Source: Clostridia bacterium (GTDB taxonomy: Bacteria > Bacillota > Clostridia > Christensenellales > Aristaeellaceae). Taken from it: DNA of 64,000 nucleotides. The translations under genes and the position numbers were made by a program. Positions within the stretch are counted from its first letter, which is position 1; every line of letters begins with the position of its first letter. This document shows positions 51,152 to 60,120 of this stretch, piece after piece. Under the pieces are notes generated by a model, which had not been told where the DNA came from, did no database searches, and worked only from the letters and a program-made list of their open reading frames with translations. Location: contig JAGBDE010000001.1 of NCBI GenBank assembly GCA_017937655.1, positions 62,001 through 126,000 of the forward strand. Reading direction: 5' to 3'.

Positions 51152-51414
51152 GAAAAGCGCCTTCCTCCATACAAATGGGAGGAAGGCGACTGAATATCGC
51201 GGTACCACTTCCGTTCGGCGCTATTGCGCCCTCATCAGCGACGGCAGAAAAACGCTATCGCCTTGCGCTGTAAACGGCGCACCGTCGAGCCGCTACTGTC
51301 AGTTCACGGTCGGGCTCCGGGATGTATTCGCCTGCCTGCCGCCATTCCCTTTCACCAACCGGGAACTCTCTGCGGGCGCGCATGTGCGGGTTACTCTTTC
51401 CCATCACGGCCTGT
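51152..51414 (-). ncRNA. T-box leader with Tyr specifier
   Basis: The T-box core is AGTGGTACCGCG (51209-51198). Stem I carries the conserved AGAGAG and GGTGAAAGGGA, and the specifier loop reads GAA-TAC-A (TAC at 51326-51324), a tyrosine codon. A terminator with a long stem (51152-51189) follows, then the aminotransferase ribosome site. The TGGT in the T-box pairs with a tRNA ending ACCA, as tRNA-Tyr has. Low charged tRNA-Tyr would favour antitermination. This accounts for the 334-base gap upstream of the aminotransferase. Confidence 0.93.
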
Positions 51415-51420
51415 GTGGAC

Positions 51421-51449
51421 ATTATATTGAAGTTGGGCCGGAAAGTCAA
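51421..51449 (-). promoter_or_regulatory. Sigma-A promoter of T-box operon
   Basis: TTGACT (51449-51444), 17-base spacer, perfect TATAAT (51426-51421). Confidence 0.85.
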
Positions 51450-51462
51450 GCAGGAATTTTCT

Positions 51463-51885
51463 TTATCTTTCCACCATCAGTCCCCAGCGGATGCCAAAGG
51501 GATCCACCACCGAGGAAACAAAGGCCGCGAAAGTGGCCTCGTGGGCGGGAACCAGCACCTTTGCCCCGGCCTCTACCATGGCGTCGTATGCGGCCCGGGC
51601 GGATTTGGCGTCCTCAAAGCACACGTTGAAGGAAACCATCTCGCCCCGCTCTGGAGGATTGTACAGATCGTCGCAGAGCATGACGCGGTTGCCTGCCATT
51701 TCCAGTTCGCAGTGGTAGACGCAGGTTTTCAGCTGCTCCGGGGTCAGGTGGCTGATAGCGTTGTCCTCCGGGTTGGCGTCCTCATAGTGGGAAAGGTAGT
51801 TCACCTTGCAGCCAAACACCTTCTGGTACAGCTTCACAGCCGCCTCGCCCTGGCCCGCAAAACGAAGGTTGGGAACCATTTTCAT
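51463..51885 (-). CDS. VOC/PhnB-like glyoxalase-fold protein
   Basis: 140 residues from MKMVPNLRFA; GGAGGG is 7 bases upstream. Two beta-alpha-beta-beta-beta units with NLRFAGQGEAAVKLYQKVFG and the C-terminal VSSVVDPFGIRWGLM mark the PhnB/3-dmu-9_3-methyltransferase-like branch. Some metal-ligand positions of classical glyoxalase I are missing. Function unknown. A terminator separates it from ackA. Confidence 0.88.
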   Translation of the reverse strand: MKMVPNLRFAGQGEAAVKLYQKVFGCKVNYLSHYEDANPEDNAISHLTPEQLKTCVYHCELEMAGNRVMLCDDLYNPPERGEMVSFNVCFEDAKSARAAYDAMVEAGAKVLVPAHEATFAAFVSSVVDPFGIRWGLMVER

Positions 51886-51911
51886 CTGCATACCCTCCTT
51901 ATCAAAAACAT

Positions 51912-51947
51912 CAAAAACTGCCCGAACCCACAAAGGATTCGGGCAGA
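51912..51947 (-). terminator. Terminator after ackA
   Basis: CTGCCCGAA...TTCGGGCAG stem with T5 on the minus strand. Confidence 0.92.
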
Positions 51948-51962
51948 GAAAAGATCAGCCAA

Positions 51963-53168
51963 TTAGTCGATGGCCTTGCCGGTAACGATGCACAGGGTAT
52001 CCTGAGCGATGACCAGCTCTTCGTTGGTGGGGATGACCACGATCTTGACCTTGCTGTCGTCGGCAGAGATCACAGCCTCGCTGCGGCAGCCCTTGTTCTT
52101 GGCGGGGTCAATCTTGACGCCCAGGAACTCAAAGCCGCTCATGACGCTGGCGCGCAAGTCGTCGCCGTTTTCACCGATACCTGCGGTGAAGACGATCACG
52201 TCCACGCCGCCCATAGCAGCAGCGTAGGAACCGATGTACTTCTTGATACCGTAGTGCAGCATATCGCGGGCCAGGATGGCGCGCTCGTTGCCTTCGTCGG
52301 CAGCGGTGTCAACGTCACGCATGTCGCTGCTCACGCCGCTGATGCCCAAGAGGCCGCTTTCCTTGTTGCACATGTTGAGAACCTGATCCACGGTCATGTT
52401 CTTGTTGTTGGCAATGAACTGCACAACAGCGGGATCCATGTTGCCGGAACGGGTGCCCATGATGACGCCCTCCAGAGGAGTGATGCCCATGCTGGTGTCC
52501 ACGCACTTGCCGTTCATGACGGCGGCCATGGAGGAACCGTTGCCCAGGTGGCAGGTGATGACGCGGGTGTTGTTGCGATCCAGGCCCAGGAACTCGCAGG
52601 CGCGCTTGCTCACATAACGATGGCTGGTGCCGTGGAAGCCGTAGCGGCGCACATGCAGCTCTTCATAGTACTTGTAGGGAACGCCGTACATGTAGGCCTT
52701 GGCGGGCATGGTCTGATGGAAAGCAGTATCGAACACGGCCACGTTGGGAGTGTTCGGCATGACCTTTTCGCAGGCCTCGATGCCCTGCAGGTTGGCGGGG
52801 TTGTGGAGGGGGCCCAGAGGAATGTTGGCGCGGATGGCGGCCTTGACTTCCTCATTGATGAGGCAGCTGGCGCTGAACAGCTCGCCGCCGTGGAGCACGC
52901 GGTGGCCCACAGCGCCGATCTCGTCCATGCTCTTCAGGGCGCCCTTTTCGGGATCCAGCAGAGCATCCAGCATCAGCTGAATACCATCGGTGTGATCCTT
53001 GCAAGCCTTTTCAATCACCAGCACCTGACCGTTGGCCTTGTGGGTGATCTTGCTGCCTTCCTGGCCAATCCGTTCCACCAGACCCTTGGCCAGAACGTCG
53101 TTCTTGTCCATATCGATGAGCTGATACTTCAGGGAAGAGGAACCTGCGTTCAAAACAAGAATTTTCAT
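51963..53168 (-). CDS. ackA: Acetate kinase
   Basis: 401 residues. Acetokinase motifs: LVLNAGSSSLKYQLI at the start, FHGTSHRYV, HLGNGSSMAAV and FTAGIGENG. It makes ATP and acetate from acetyl phosphate. It lies 28 bases after pta with GGAGAACGT as ribosome site. Together they form the main acetate-yielding fermentation route. Confidence 0.97.
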   Translation of the reverse strand: MKILVLNAGSSSLKYQLIDMDKNDVLAKGLVERIGQEGSKITHKANGQVLVIEKACKDHTDGIQLMLDALLDPEKGALKSMDEIGAVGHRVLHGGELFSASCLINEEVKAAIRANIPLGPLHNPANLQGIEACEKVMPNTPNVAVFDTAFHQTMPAKAYMYGVPYKYYEELHVRRYGFHGTSHRYVSKRACEFLGLDRNNTRVITCHLGNGSSMAAVMNGKCVDTSMGITPLEGVIMGTRSGNMDPAVVQFIANNKNMTVDQVLNMCNKESGLLGISGVSSDMRDVDTAADEGNERAILARDMLHYGIKKYIGSYAAAMGGVDVIVFTAGIGENGDDLRASVMSGFEFLGVKIDPAKNKGCRSEAVISADDSKVKIVVIPTNEELVIAQDTLCIVTGKAID

Positions 53169-53196
53169 TTGCTACGTTCTCCTTGCAATATTGGAA

Positions 53197-54195
53197 TTAG
53201 CCCTGAGCCTTCACGGCGGTGATGGCCACAACGCTGACGATGTCTTCCACGGAGCAGCCGCGGCTGAGGTCGCTGACGGGCTTGGCCAGACCCTGGATGA
53301 TGGGGCCGATGGCTTCGGCGCCGGCCAGACGCTGCACCAGCTTATAGCCGATGTTGCCAGCCTGCAGGTCGGGGAAAACAAGCACATTGGCGTGACCGGC
53401 AACCTTGCTGCCGGGGGACTTCAGCTGACCAACGCTCTCCACCAGGGCGGCGTCAGCCTGCAGCTCGCCATCCAGCTGGAGGTCGGGGGCCATTTCCTTG
53501 GCCATGGCGGTAGCTTCCTGCACCTTGGTCACGTTCTCGTGCTTGGCGCTTCCCTTGGTGGAGAAGCTGAGCATGGCAACGCGGGGATCCAGGTCCACCA
53601 GCTGACGGCCGGACTCGGCGCTGGCCACGGCGATGTTGGCCAGTTCTTCGGCGGTGGGGTTGGGGATAACAGCGCAGTCACCAAAGACCATCACGCCGTT
53701 GTCGCCCCACTTCTGGTCGGGCAGTTCCATGATGAAGCAGCTGGAAACCACCTTGATGCCAGGGGCAGTCTTGATGATCTGCAGGGCGGGACGAAGCACG
53801 TTGCCGGTGGAATTGATAGCGCCAGCCACCATACCGTCGGCATCGCCGGACTTGAGCATCACAGCGCCGTAGTACAGGGTGTTGCCGCAAACCAGCTCGG
53901 AAGCCTGTTCCTCGGTCATGCCCTTGGCCTTGCGCAGTTCAAACAGCAGGTTGGCGTACTCGGCGCTCTTCTCGCTGGTCTTGGGGTCGATAATGGCAAC
54001 GCCGGTCAGATCGGTGCCGGTTTCGGCGGCAACCTTCTTCACTTCTTCCACATTGCCCAGCAGGGTCACGGAAGCGATGCCTTCATCCACAATCTTGCGG
54101 CTGGCCTGCACGGTGCGGGGCTCAGTGCCCTCGGGCAGAACGATATGCTTCAGATTTTTTTTGGCTTTTGCTTTGATTTTATCAATCGCAGACAT
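53197..54195 (-). CDS. pta: Phosphate acetyltransferase (short form)
   Basis: 332 residues, the single-domain Pta found in Gram-positives without the DRTGG regulatory N-domain. Motifs include LPEGTEPRTVQASR, DGMVAGAINSTGNVLRPAL and SKVAGHANVLVFPDLQAGNIG. It converts acetyl-CoA and phosphate to acetyl phosphate. A small ATACAC-N5-GTGTAT repeat (54222-54238) lies in the leader. It is divergent from tmcAL. Confidence 0.97.
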   Translation of the reverse strand: MSAIDKIKAKAKKNLKHIVLPEGTEPRTVQASRKIVDEGIASVTLLGNVEEVKKVAAETGTDLTGVAIIDPKTSEKSAEYANLLFELRKAKGMTEEQASELVCGNTLYYGAVMLKSGDADGMVAGAINSTGNVLRPALQIIKTAPGIKVVSSCFIMELPDQKWGDNGVMVFGDCAVIPNPTAEELANIAVASAESGRQLVDLDPRVAMLSFSTKGSAKHENVTKVQEATAMAKEMAPDLQLDGELQADAALVESVGQLKSPGSKVAGHANVLVFPDLQAGNIGYKLVQRLAGAEAIGPIIQGLAKPVSDLSRGCSVEDIVSVVAITAVKAQG

Positions 54196-54305
54196 GGTAC
54201 TTTCCTCCCTTATGTGCTACAATACACCATGCGTGTATGTGTGTGATTCAACCTATATAGTATACACCGTCCGCGAAAGAAATGGAAGGGGGAGCCAGCC
54301 AAAAA

Positions 54306-55445
54306 ATGAAGATTGTAGGCATTGTGTGTGAATACGACCCCTTCCACCGGGGGCACAGGCGGCAGTTTGAGCTGATCCGACAAACGGAGCCGGATGCGTA
54401 CATCGTCTGCCTGATGAGCGGCTGCTTCACCCAGCGGGGCATGCCTGCGCTGCACTTGCCCCAGGTCCGGGCCGAGGCTGCTCTCAAGGCCGGATGCGAT
54501 ATGGTGCTGGAGCTTCCCGTAGCGTTTTCTCTCCGGGATGCGGAGCATTTCGCCGATGGAGCGGTTGCGATTTTCGAGAAGCTGGGCTTTATCACCCACC
54601 TTTCTTTTGGCACGGAGGACGATGTCAACCTGCTGATACCTGTGGCAAAGCTCCTCTGCGATGACACCCTCCTGCCGGGCCTGAAAGAAGGCCTGTCTTA
54701 CCCGGCGGCTTTGGAAGAAGCCGTGGCCCAGTCCCTGCCCCAGTGCCGGGAAGCCCTGGCAAAGCCCAACAATATCCTGGCAATCCAGTATCTGCGGGCG
54801 CTGTATCGCCCGAAGAGCGAGATTATTCCCCTGCCGGTTCGTCGCCAGGGGGACTACCACGCCGGGGAACTATCCCCGGAGGCGTACCCGTCCGCCACGG
54901 CCATCCGCCGGGCGTTCCTGGATGGGCAATTCGAGGAGGCAGAAGCCGCGGCGGGTTACCCCCTGCCCCGGGAGCCCGTGTGCCTGCCAAACAGCCTGGA
55001 CATGCCGCTTTTGTATCAGCTGCGAGGCATGCAGCCGGAGGAAATCGCCGCGTATCCCCATTGCAGCGAGGGTTTGGAAAACCGGGCGCTGGCCTGTGCA
55101 AGGCAGGCCACCAGCCGGGAAGATCTGCTGGCCCAGCTGAAAACCCGCCGGTACCCCTACACAAGGCTCAACCGGCTTTTGAGCCACATTCTGCTGGGCA
55201 TGCGGCAGGACGTATTGGAGGCAAACCCGGATTCCGCCTATGTGCGGCTTTTGGGCCTCAGGAAGGACGCAAAACCGCTTCTTTCCCGGCTTAGCGAAAG
55301 CGGCATTCCCATCATTTCCAAACCTGCGGACGGCAACCTGGCCGACCCGCTGTACCGGCTGGACATCCGCGCCTACGACCTGTGGGCTCTTGGCGCAGGA
55401 CTGCCCGCTGGGCTGATGTTTACCCAAAGCCCGGTCATTCTTTGA
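54306..55445 (+). CDS. tmcAL: tRNA(Met) cytidine acetate ligase TmcAL (YlbM family)
   Basis: 379 residues from MKIVGIVCEY. Nucleotidyltransferase start with EYDPFHRGH (residues 9-17, the HxGH motif), and YPSATAIRRAFLDG. In Bacillus this enzyme uses acetate and ATP to make N4-acetylcytidine at the wobble base of elongator tRNA-Met. A start 24 bases earlier lacks a good ribosome site. Its neighbours ackA and pta handle acetate, which may be chance but recurs in Clostridia. Confidence 0.93.
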   Translation: MKIVGIVCEYDPFHRGHRRQFELIRQTEPDAYIVCLMSGCFTQRGMPALHLPQVRAEAALKAGCDMVLELPVAFSLRDAEHFADGAVAIFEKLGFITHLSFGTEDDVNLLIPVAKLLCDDTLLPGLKEGLSYPAALEEAVAQSLPQCREALAKPNNILAIQYLRALYRPKSEIIPLPVRRQGDYHAGELSPEAYPSATAIRRAFLDGQFEEAEAAAGYPLPREPVCLPNSLDMPLLYQLRGMQPEEIAAYPHCSEGLENRALACARQATSREDLLAQLKTRRYPYTRLNRLLSHILLGMRQDVLEANPDSAYVRLLGLRKDAKPLLSRLSESGIPIISKPADGNLADPLYRLDIRAYDLWALGAGLPAGLMFTQSPVIL

Positions 55446-55477
55446 ACCCTTACCACCCGATAAAGGAGCGATTTCCC

Positions 55478-57217
55478 TTGAAAACCCTGTTTCCTTTTCT
55501 GAAACCCTACCGGAAGGAATGCGTGATCAGCCCGCTGTTCAAGCTGCTGGAAGCCATTCTGGAGCTGTTTGTGCCGTTGATCATGGCCGCCATTATCGAT
55601 AAAGGCATCCTAGGCGAAGGCGCGGGCAATGTGCGCTATGTGCTTTGGATGGGCGCGCTTTTGGTGGGCCTGGGCCTGCTGGGCTTTGGCTGCTCCGTGA
55701 CCGCGCAGTTCTTTGCGGCCAAGGCAGCCACCGGCTTTACAGCAAGGCTGAAATCCGCCCTGTTTGGCCACATCCAGAAGTTTTCTTATACAGACCTGGA
55801 TATGATTGGCGCTCCTACGCTGATCAACCGCATGACCACGGACATGAACCAGGTGCAGACCGGTGTCAATATGACCCTGCGTCTGCTTCTGCGTTCCCCC
55901 TTTGTGGTGGTGGGCGCAACCATCATGGCCTTTACCGTCAATGCCAAGGCCGCGCTCATCTTCCTGGCTTTGCTGCCCCTTTTGACGCTGGTGGTAGCCG
56001 GAGTGATGGCCCTCACTCTGCCCCGGCACAAGAAGGTGCAGGAACAGCTGGACAAGGCCCTGCTTCACACCCGGGAAAACGTGACCGGCGTGCGAGTGAT
56101 CCGAGCCTTCAACAAGCAGGAAGACGAAGTGGAAAGCTACGAAGCCGACAACGACCTCCTCAGCCAGATGCAGCGCAAGGTGGGCCGCATCTCCGCGCTG
56201 ATGAACCCGCTGACCTTCGTGCTGGTGAACTGTGCGCTGATCGTGCTGCTCTACAGCGGCGCATGGCAGGTGCACCTGGGCTCCCTCACCCAGGGCGAAA
56301 CCGTGGCGCTGGTCAACTACCTGAGCCAGATTCTGGTGGAGCTGGTCAAGCTGGCCAATCTGATTATCACCATCACCAAGGCTTTGGCCTGCGCCGGACG
56401 CATCGAGACCGTGCTGACCAAGGCCCCCTCCATGACCGAGCCTTCCTCCCCCATCGCCCCCGACCCCACCTGCCGGGAAAGCGTCCGCTTTGACAATGTG
56501 TCCGCCTCCTATTTCGGCGCGGGCGACGACGCTTTGACGGGCGTCAGTTTCTGCGCCATGAAGGGCCAGACCATCGGCATCATCGGCGGCACGGGCAGCG
56601 GCAAGAGCACCCTCATTAACCTGATCCCCCGCTTCTACGACGCCAGCCAGGGCACCGTGTCCATCGGCGGCGTGGATGTAAAGCAGCAGAATCTGGAACA
56701 GCTGCGGGAAAAAATCGCCCTGGTGCCCCAGAAGGCCGCCCTGTTCAAGGGCACCATCCGGGAAAACCTGCTCTGGGGCAAGCAGGACGCCACCGACGAG
56801 GAACTCTGGACCGCCCTGGAGCGCGCCCAGGCCGCAGAAGTGGTTCGCGGCAAGCCTTTGCAGCTGGATGAACCTGTGGAACAGCACGGCCGCAATTTCT
56901 CCGGCGGCCAGAAGCAGCGGCTTACCATCGCCCGGGCGCTGGTGCGTCAGCCGGAAATTCTGATCCTGGACGACAGCGCGTCCGCCCTGGACTTTGCCAC
57001 CGACGCGGCTCTGCGCAAGTCCCTGCGGGAACTGCCCGGCGAAAGCACCGTGTTCATCATCTCCCAGCGGCCCAGCTCCATCCGGCACGCTGACCAGATT
57101 TTGGTTCTGGACGACGGCGAGCTCGTCGCCCTGGGAACCCACGACCAGCTGCTGGAAAGCTGCGCCCTGTATCAGGAAATCTACCGCACCCAGTACCCCG
57201 AGGAGGTGAAAGCATGA
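55478..57217 (+). CDS. ABC exporter half-transporter with degenerate catalytic site
   Basis: 579 residues with a TTG start; AAGGAG is 9 bases upstream. Six membrane helices (about 1-310) and an NBD with Walker A GGTGSGKST (about 370), signature FSGGQ and Walker B ILILDDSAS (about 497). The usual catalytic glutamate is aspartate. It overlaps the next gene by 4 bases (ATGA) and forms a heterodimer with it. Multidrug or peptide export is the common role; substrate unknown. Confidence 0.92.
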   Translation: MKTLFPFLKPYRKECVISPLFKLLEAILELFVPLIMAAIIDKGILGEGAGNVRYVLWMGALLVGLGLLGFGCSVTAQFFAAKAATGFTARLKSALFGHIQKFSYTDLDMIGAPTLINRMTTDMNQVQTGVNMTLRLLLRSPFVVVGATIMAFTVNAKAALIFLALLPLLTLVVAGVMALTLPRHKKVQEQLDKALLHTRENVTGVRVIRAFNKQEDEVESYEADNDLLSQMQRKVGRISALMNPLTFVLVNCALIVLLYSGAWQVHLGSLTQGETVALVNYLSQILVELVKLANLIITITKALACAGRIETVLTKAPSMTEPSSPIAPDPTCRESVRFDNVSASYFGAGDDALTGVSFCAMKGQTIGIIGGTGSGKSTLINLIPRFYDASQGTVSIGGVDVKQQNLEQLREKIALVPQKAALFKGTIRENLLWGKQDATDEELWTALERAQAAEVVRGKPLQLDEPVEQHGRNFSGGQKQRLTIARALVRQPEILILDDSASALDFATDAALRKSLRELPGESTVFIISQRPSSIRHADQILVLDDGELVALGTHDQLLESCALYQEIYRTQYPEEVKA

Positions 57218-58968
57218 AGAAGCAAAATCAAGGCAAAACCCTGAAAAAGGCCCTGCGCTACGTGGGCCGCTACAAAAGCTGCCTCATCGTTTCCCTGCTT
57301 CTTTGCATCATTTCCGTGGCGGCAACGCTCTACATTCCCATTCTGACCGGCCGGGCCATCGACCAGCTGCTGGGCAAGGGCCAGGTCAAGTTTGATATGC
57401 TGCTGCCTATTCTTGGGCAGATCGGCCTGCTGATTGGCATCAACGCCCTGTGCCAGTACCTGATGAGCCTCACGAACAACCGAATGACCTTCTCCACCGT
57501 CCGGGATATGCGAAACGATGCCTTCCGTCACCTGCAAATCCTGCCCCTGTCTTACCTGGACACCCATCCCTCCGGCGACGTGGTCAGCCGCATCATCACC
57601 GACGTTGACCAGTTTGCCGATGGCCTGCTCATGGGCTTTACCCAGCTTTTCAGCGGCGTTCTGACCATTCTGGGTACGCTGGGCTTCATGTTCAGCGTCA
57701 ACTGGATCATTGCTCTGGCCGTGGTGGTGATCACGCCTCTGTCTCTGGTGGTGGCGTCCTTTATTGCCAAGCGCACCTATGATATGTTCGCCCTGCAAAG
57801 CAAAACCCGAGGCGAGCAGACCGCCCTCACCGACGAAATGCTCACCAACCAGAAGGTGGTCCGCGCCTTTGCCATGGAGGACGAGGTGCAGCAGAAGTTT
57901 GACGAGATCAACGGCCGTCTGAAGGACGCCAGCCTGAAAGCGGTGTTCTTCTCCTCTCTGACCAATCCCGCCACCCGCTTTGTGAACTCTCTGGTGTATG
58001 CCTGCGCCGGCGTTGCAGGCGCGTTGATCGCCATTCTGACGGGCGGTGCCGGCCTGACGGTGGGCGCATTGTCTGCCTTCCTCAGCTACGCCAACCAGTA
58101 CACCAAGCCCTTCAACGAAATCTCTGGCGTGGTGACGGAGCTGCAGGGCGCTCTGGCCTGTGCCGAGCGGGTCTTTGAGCTGATGGAAGCCCCCGCAGAA
58201 ATGCCCGACAAGGAGCCCCATCAGGTGCTGGCCGACGCCAAAGGCCAGGTGGACATCGAGAACGTGTCCTTCTCCTATGTGCCCGAGCGCAAGCTGATTC
58301 AGAACTTCAACCTAAAAGTGCAGCCCGGCCAGCGCATTGCCATCGTGGGCCCCACCGGCTGCGGAAAGACCACCCTCATCAACCTGCTGATGCGCTTCTA
58401 CGATGTGAACGAAGGCAAAATCAGCCTGGACGGCCAGTGCATTGCCGACGTGACCCGTCACAGCCTGCGGGATAACTACGGCATGGTGTTGCAGGACACC
58501 TGGCTCAAGACCGGCACTGTCCGGGAGAACATCCTCATGGGCCGGGAAGACGCCACCGAGGAAGAGATGATCGCCGCGGCAAAGGCCACCCATGCCCATA
58601 GCTTCATCCGCCGTATGCCCAACGGCTACGACACCATGATCACCGAGGACGGCGGCAACCTGTCCCAGGGCGAGAAGCAGCTGCTGTGCATCACTCGCAT
58701 CATGTTGACCTTGCCCCCCATGCTGATCCTGGACGAGGCGACCTCCTCCATCGATACCCGCACCGAGCAGCACATCCAGAAAGCCTTTGAAACCCTGATG
58801 AAGGGCCGCACCAGCTTCATTGTTGCCCACCGCCTTTCCACCATCCAGAACTCCGACGTGATTCTGGTCATGAACAACGGCAACGTCATTGAGCAGGGCA
58901 GCCATGAAGAGCTGCTGAAGCTGGGCGGCTTCTACCACAAGCTGTTCAACAGCCAGTTTGCCGTCTGA
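57214..58968 (+). CDS. ABC exporter half-transporter with intact Walker B
   Basis: 584 residues, six membrane helices and an NBD with Walker A GPTGCGKTT (about 379), signature LSQGE and Walker B MLILDEATS. The catalytic glutamate is present here, while the LSGGQ signature is weakened. This is the complementary half of the TTG-started gene upstream; together they make one consensus and one degenerate ATP site, as in BmrCD or TM287/288. Confidence 0.93.
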   Translation: MKKQNQGKTLKKALRYVGRYKSCLIVSLLLCIISVAATLYIPILTGRAIDQLLGKGQVKFDMLLPILGQIGLLIGINALCQYLMSLTNNRMTFSTVRDMRNDAFRHLQILPLSYLDTHPSGDVVSRIITDVDQFADGLLMGFTQLFSGVLTILGTLGFMFSVNWIIALAVVVITPLSLVVASFIAKRTYDMFALQSKTRGEQTALTDEMLTNQKVVRAFAMEDEVQQKFDEINGRLKDASLKAVFFSSLTNPATRFVNSLVYACAGVAGALIAILTGGAGLTVGALSAFLSYANQYTKPFNEISGVVTELQGALACAERVFELMEAPAEMPDKEPHQVLADAKGQVDIENVSFSYVPERKLIQNFNLKVQPGQRIAIVGPTGCGKTTLINLLMRFYDVNEGKISLDGQCIADVTRHSLRDNYGMVLQDTWLKTGTVRENILMGREDATEEEMIAAAKATHAHSFIRRMPNGYDTMITEDGGNLSQGEKQLLCITRIMLTLPPMLILDEATSSIDTRTEQHIQKAFETLMKGRTSFIVAHRLSTIQNSDVILVMNNGNVIEQGSHEELLKLGGFYHKLFNSQFAV

Positions 58969-58983
58969 TAAAGGAGTGCCGCC

Positions 58984-60093
58984 ATGACATCCCCCATTGT
59001 TTATCTTGACCACGCGGCCACCACCCTGCCCGACGAGGCTGTGGTGGAGCAGATGACCCGCTGCCTGACGGAAGCCTGGAACAATCCTTCTTCCGGCTAT
59101 TTCGCCGCAGGCAAAGCCCGGAAGGAGCTGCGGCTGGCACGGCAGGCCCTGGCCGATTTGCTCAACGCCCGCCAGGAGGAGCTGGTTTTCACCTCCGGCG
59201 GCACCGAGGCCAACGCCCTTGCCCTGTGGCAGGCGGCGGGAAAGCATGTGGTGCTGTCCGCGGTGGAGCATCCCTCCGTTCTGGAAAACGCCCGAGGCTT
59301 TGACTGCCAGGTCACTCTGGTTGCCACGGACGAAAACGGGGTGATCCAGCCGGAAGCCGTAGAAGCCGCCATCCGGCCGGACACCGCCCTTGTGTCCGTC
59401 CAGTATGCCAACAACGAAACCGGCGTAATCCACCCCATCAAGGAAATTGCAAAAACCGTGAAAGCCCGGAAACTGCTTTTCCATGTGGATGCAGTCCAGG
59501 CCGCCGGGCAGATCCCCCTGGATCTGGAACAAAGCGGCGCGGACATGGTCAGCGTATCCGCCCATAAACTGTACGGCCCCCGCGGCGCGGGCTGTCTTTA
59601 CGTGCGCCGGGGAACCCGCCTCCGTCCGCTGCTCAGCGGCGGCGGCCAGGAAAACGGCATGCGCTCCGGCACGGAAAACATTCCTGCTTTCGCCGGGTTT
59701 GGCGTGGCTGCAAAACTGGCAAAGGACGATCTGTCCCAGCGGATGCATCGGGAAACATCGCTGCGCCTGTCTTTGGAAAAGCAGCTGCACCAGGCCTTCC
59801 CCTCCTGCCAGATCTTTGGCGAGATGGCCGACCGCTTGCCCGGCATCACCGCCGTCCGTTTTCCCGGCATCGGCTCGGAATGGCTCATCGCCCAGCTGGA
59901 TCTGATGGGCGTGCAGGTGTCCGGTGGCGCGGCCTGCGGCTCTCACACCGGCCAGCCCAGCCACGTCTATCGGGCCATGGGACTGAATGTGGATGAGGCC
60001 GACCAGGTCATCCGCCTGAGTCTTGGCCGGCATACCACGGAAGGCCATATCACCCGGCTGATGGAATGCCTCAAAACAATTCTCAAAGTCTGA
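58984..60093 (+). CDS. Cysteine desulfurase (NifS/IscS family)
   Basis: 369 residues. PLP lysine in VSAHKLYGPRGAG (about 195), catalytic cysteine in GGAACGSHTGQPSHV (about 318), and the start VYLDHAATT. It takes sulfur from cysteine for Fe-S clusters or tRNA thiolation. No IscU, SufU or MnmA partner lies next to it. It is 15 bases after the ABC gene. Whether it is the Fe-S or the tRNA enzyme is open. Confidence 0.92.
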   Translation: MTSPIVYLDHAATTLPDEAVVEQMTRCLTEAWNNPSSGYFAAGKARKELRLARQALADLLNARQEELVFTSGGTEANALALWQAAGKHVVLSAVEHPSVLENARGFDCQVTLVATDENGVIQPEAVEAAIRPDTALVSVQYANNETGVIHPIKEIAKTVKARKLLFHVDAVQAAGQIPLDLEQSGADMVSVSAHKLYGPRGAGCLYVRRGTRLRPLLSGGGQENGMRSGTENIPAFAGFGVAAKLAKDDLSQRMHRETSLRLSLEKQLHQAFPSCQIFGEMADRLPGITAVRFPGIGSEWLIAQLDLMGVQVSGGAACGSHTGQPSHVYRAMGLNVDEADQVIRLSLGRHTTEGHITRLMECLKTILKV

Positions 60094-60120
60094 TTTTTTC
60101 GTTTTCACGGAGGATAACCC

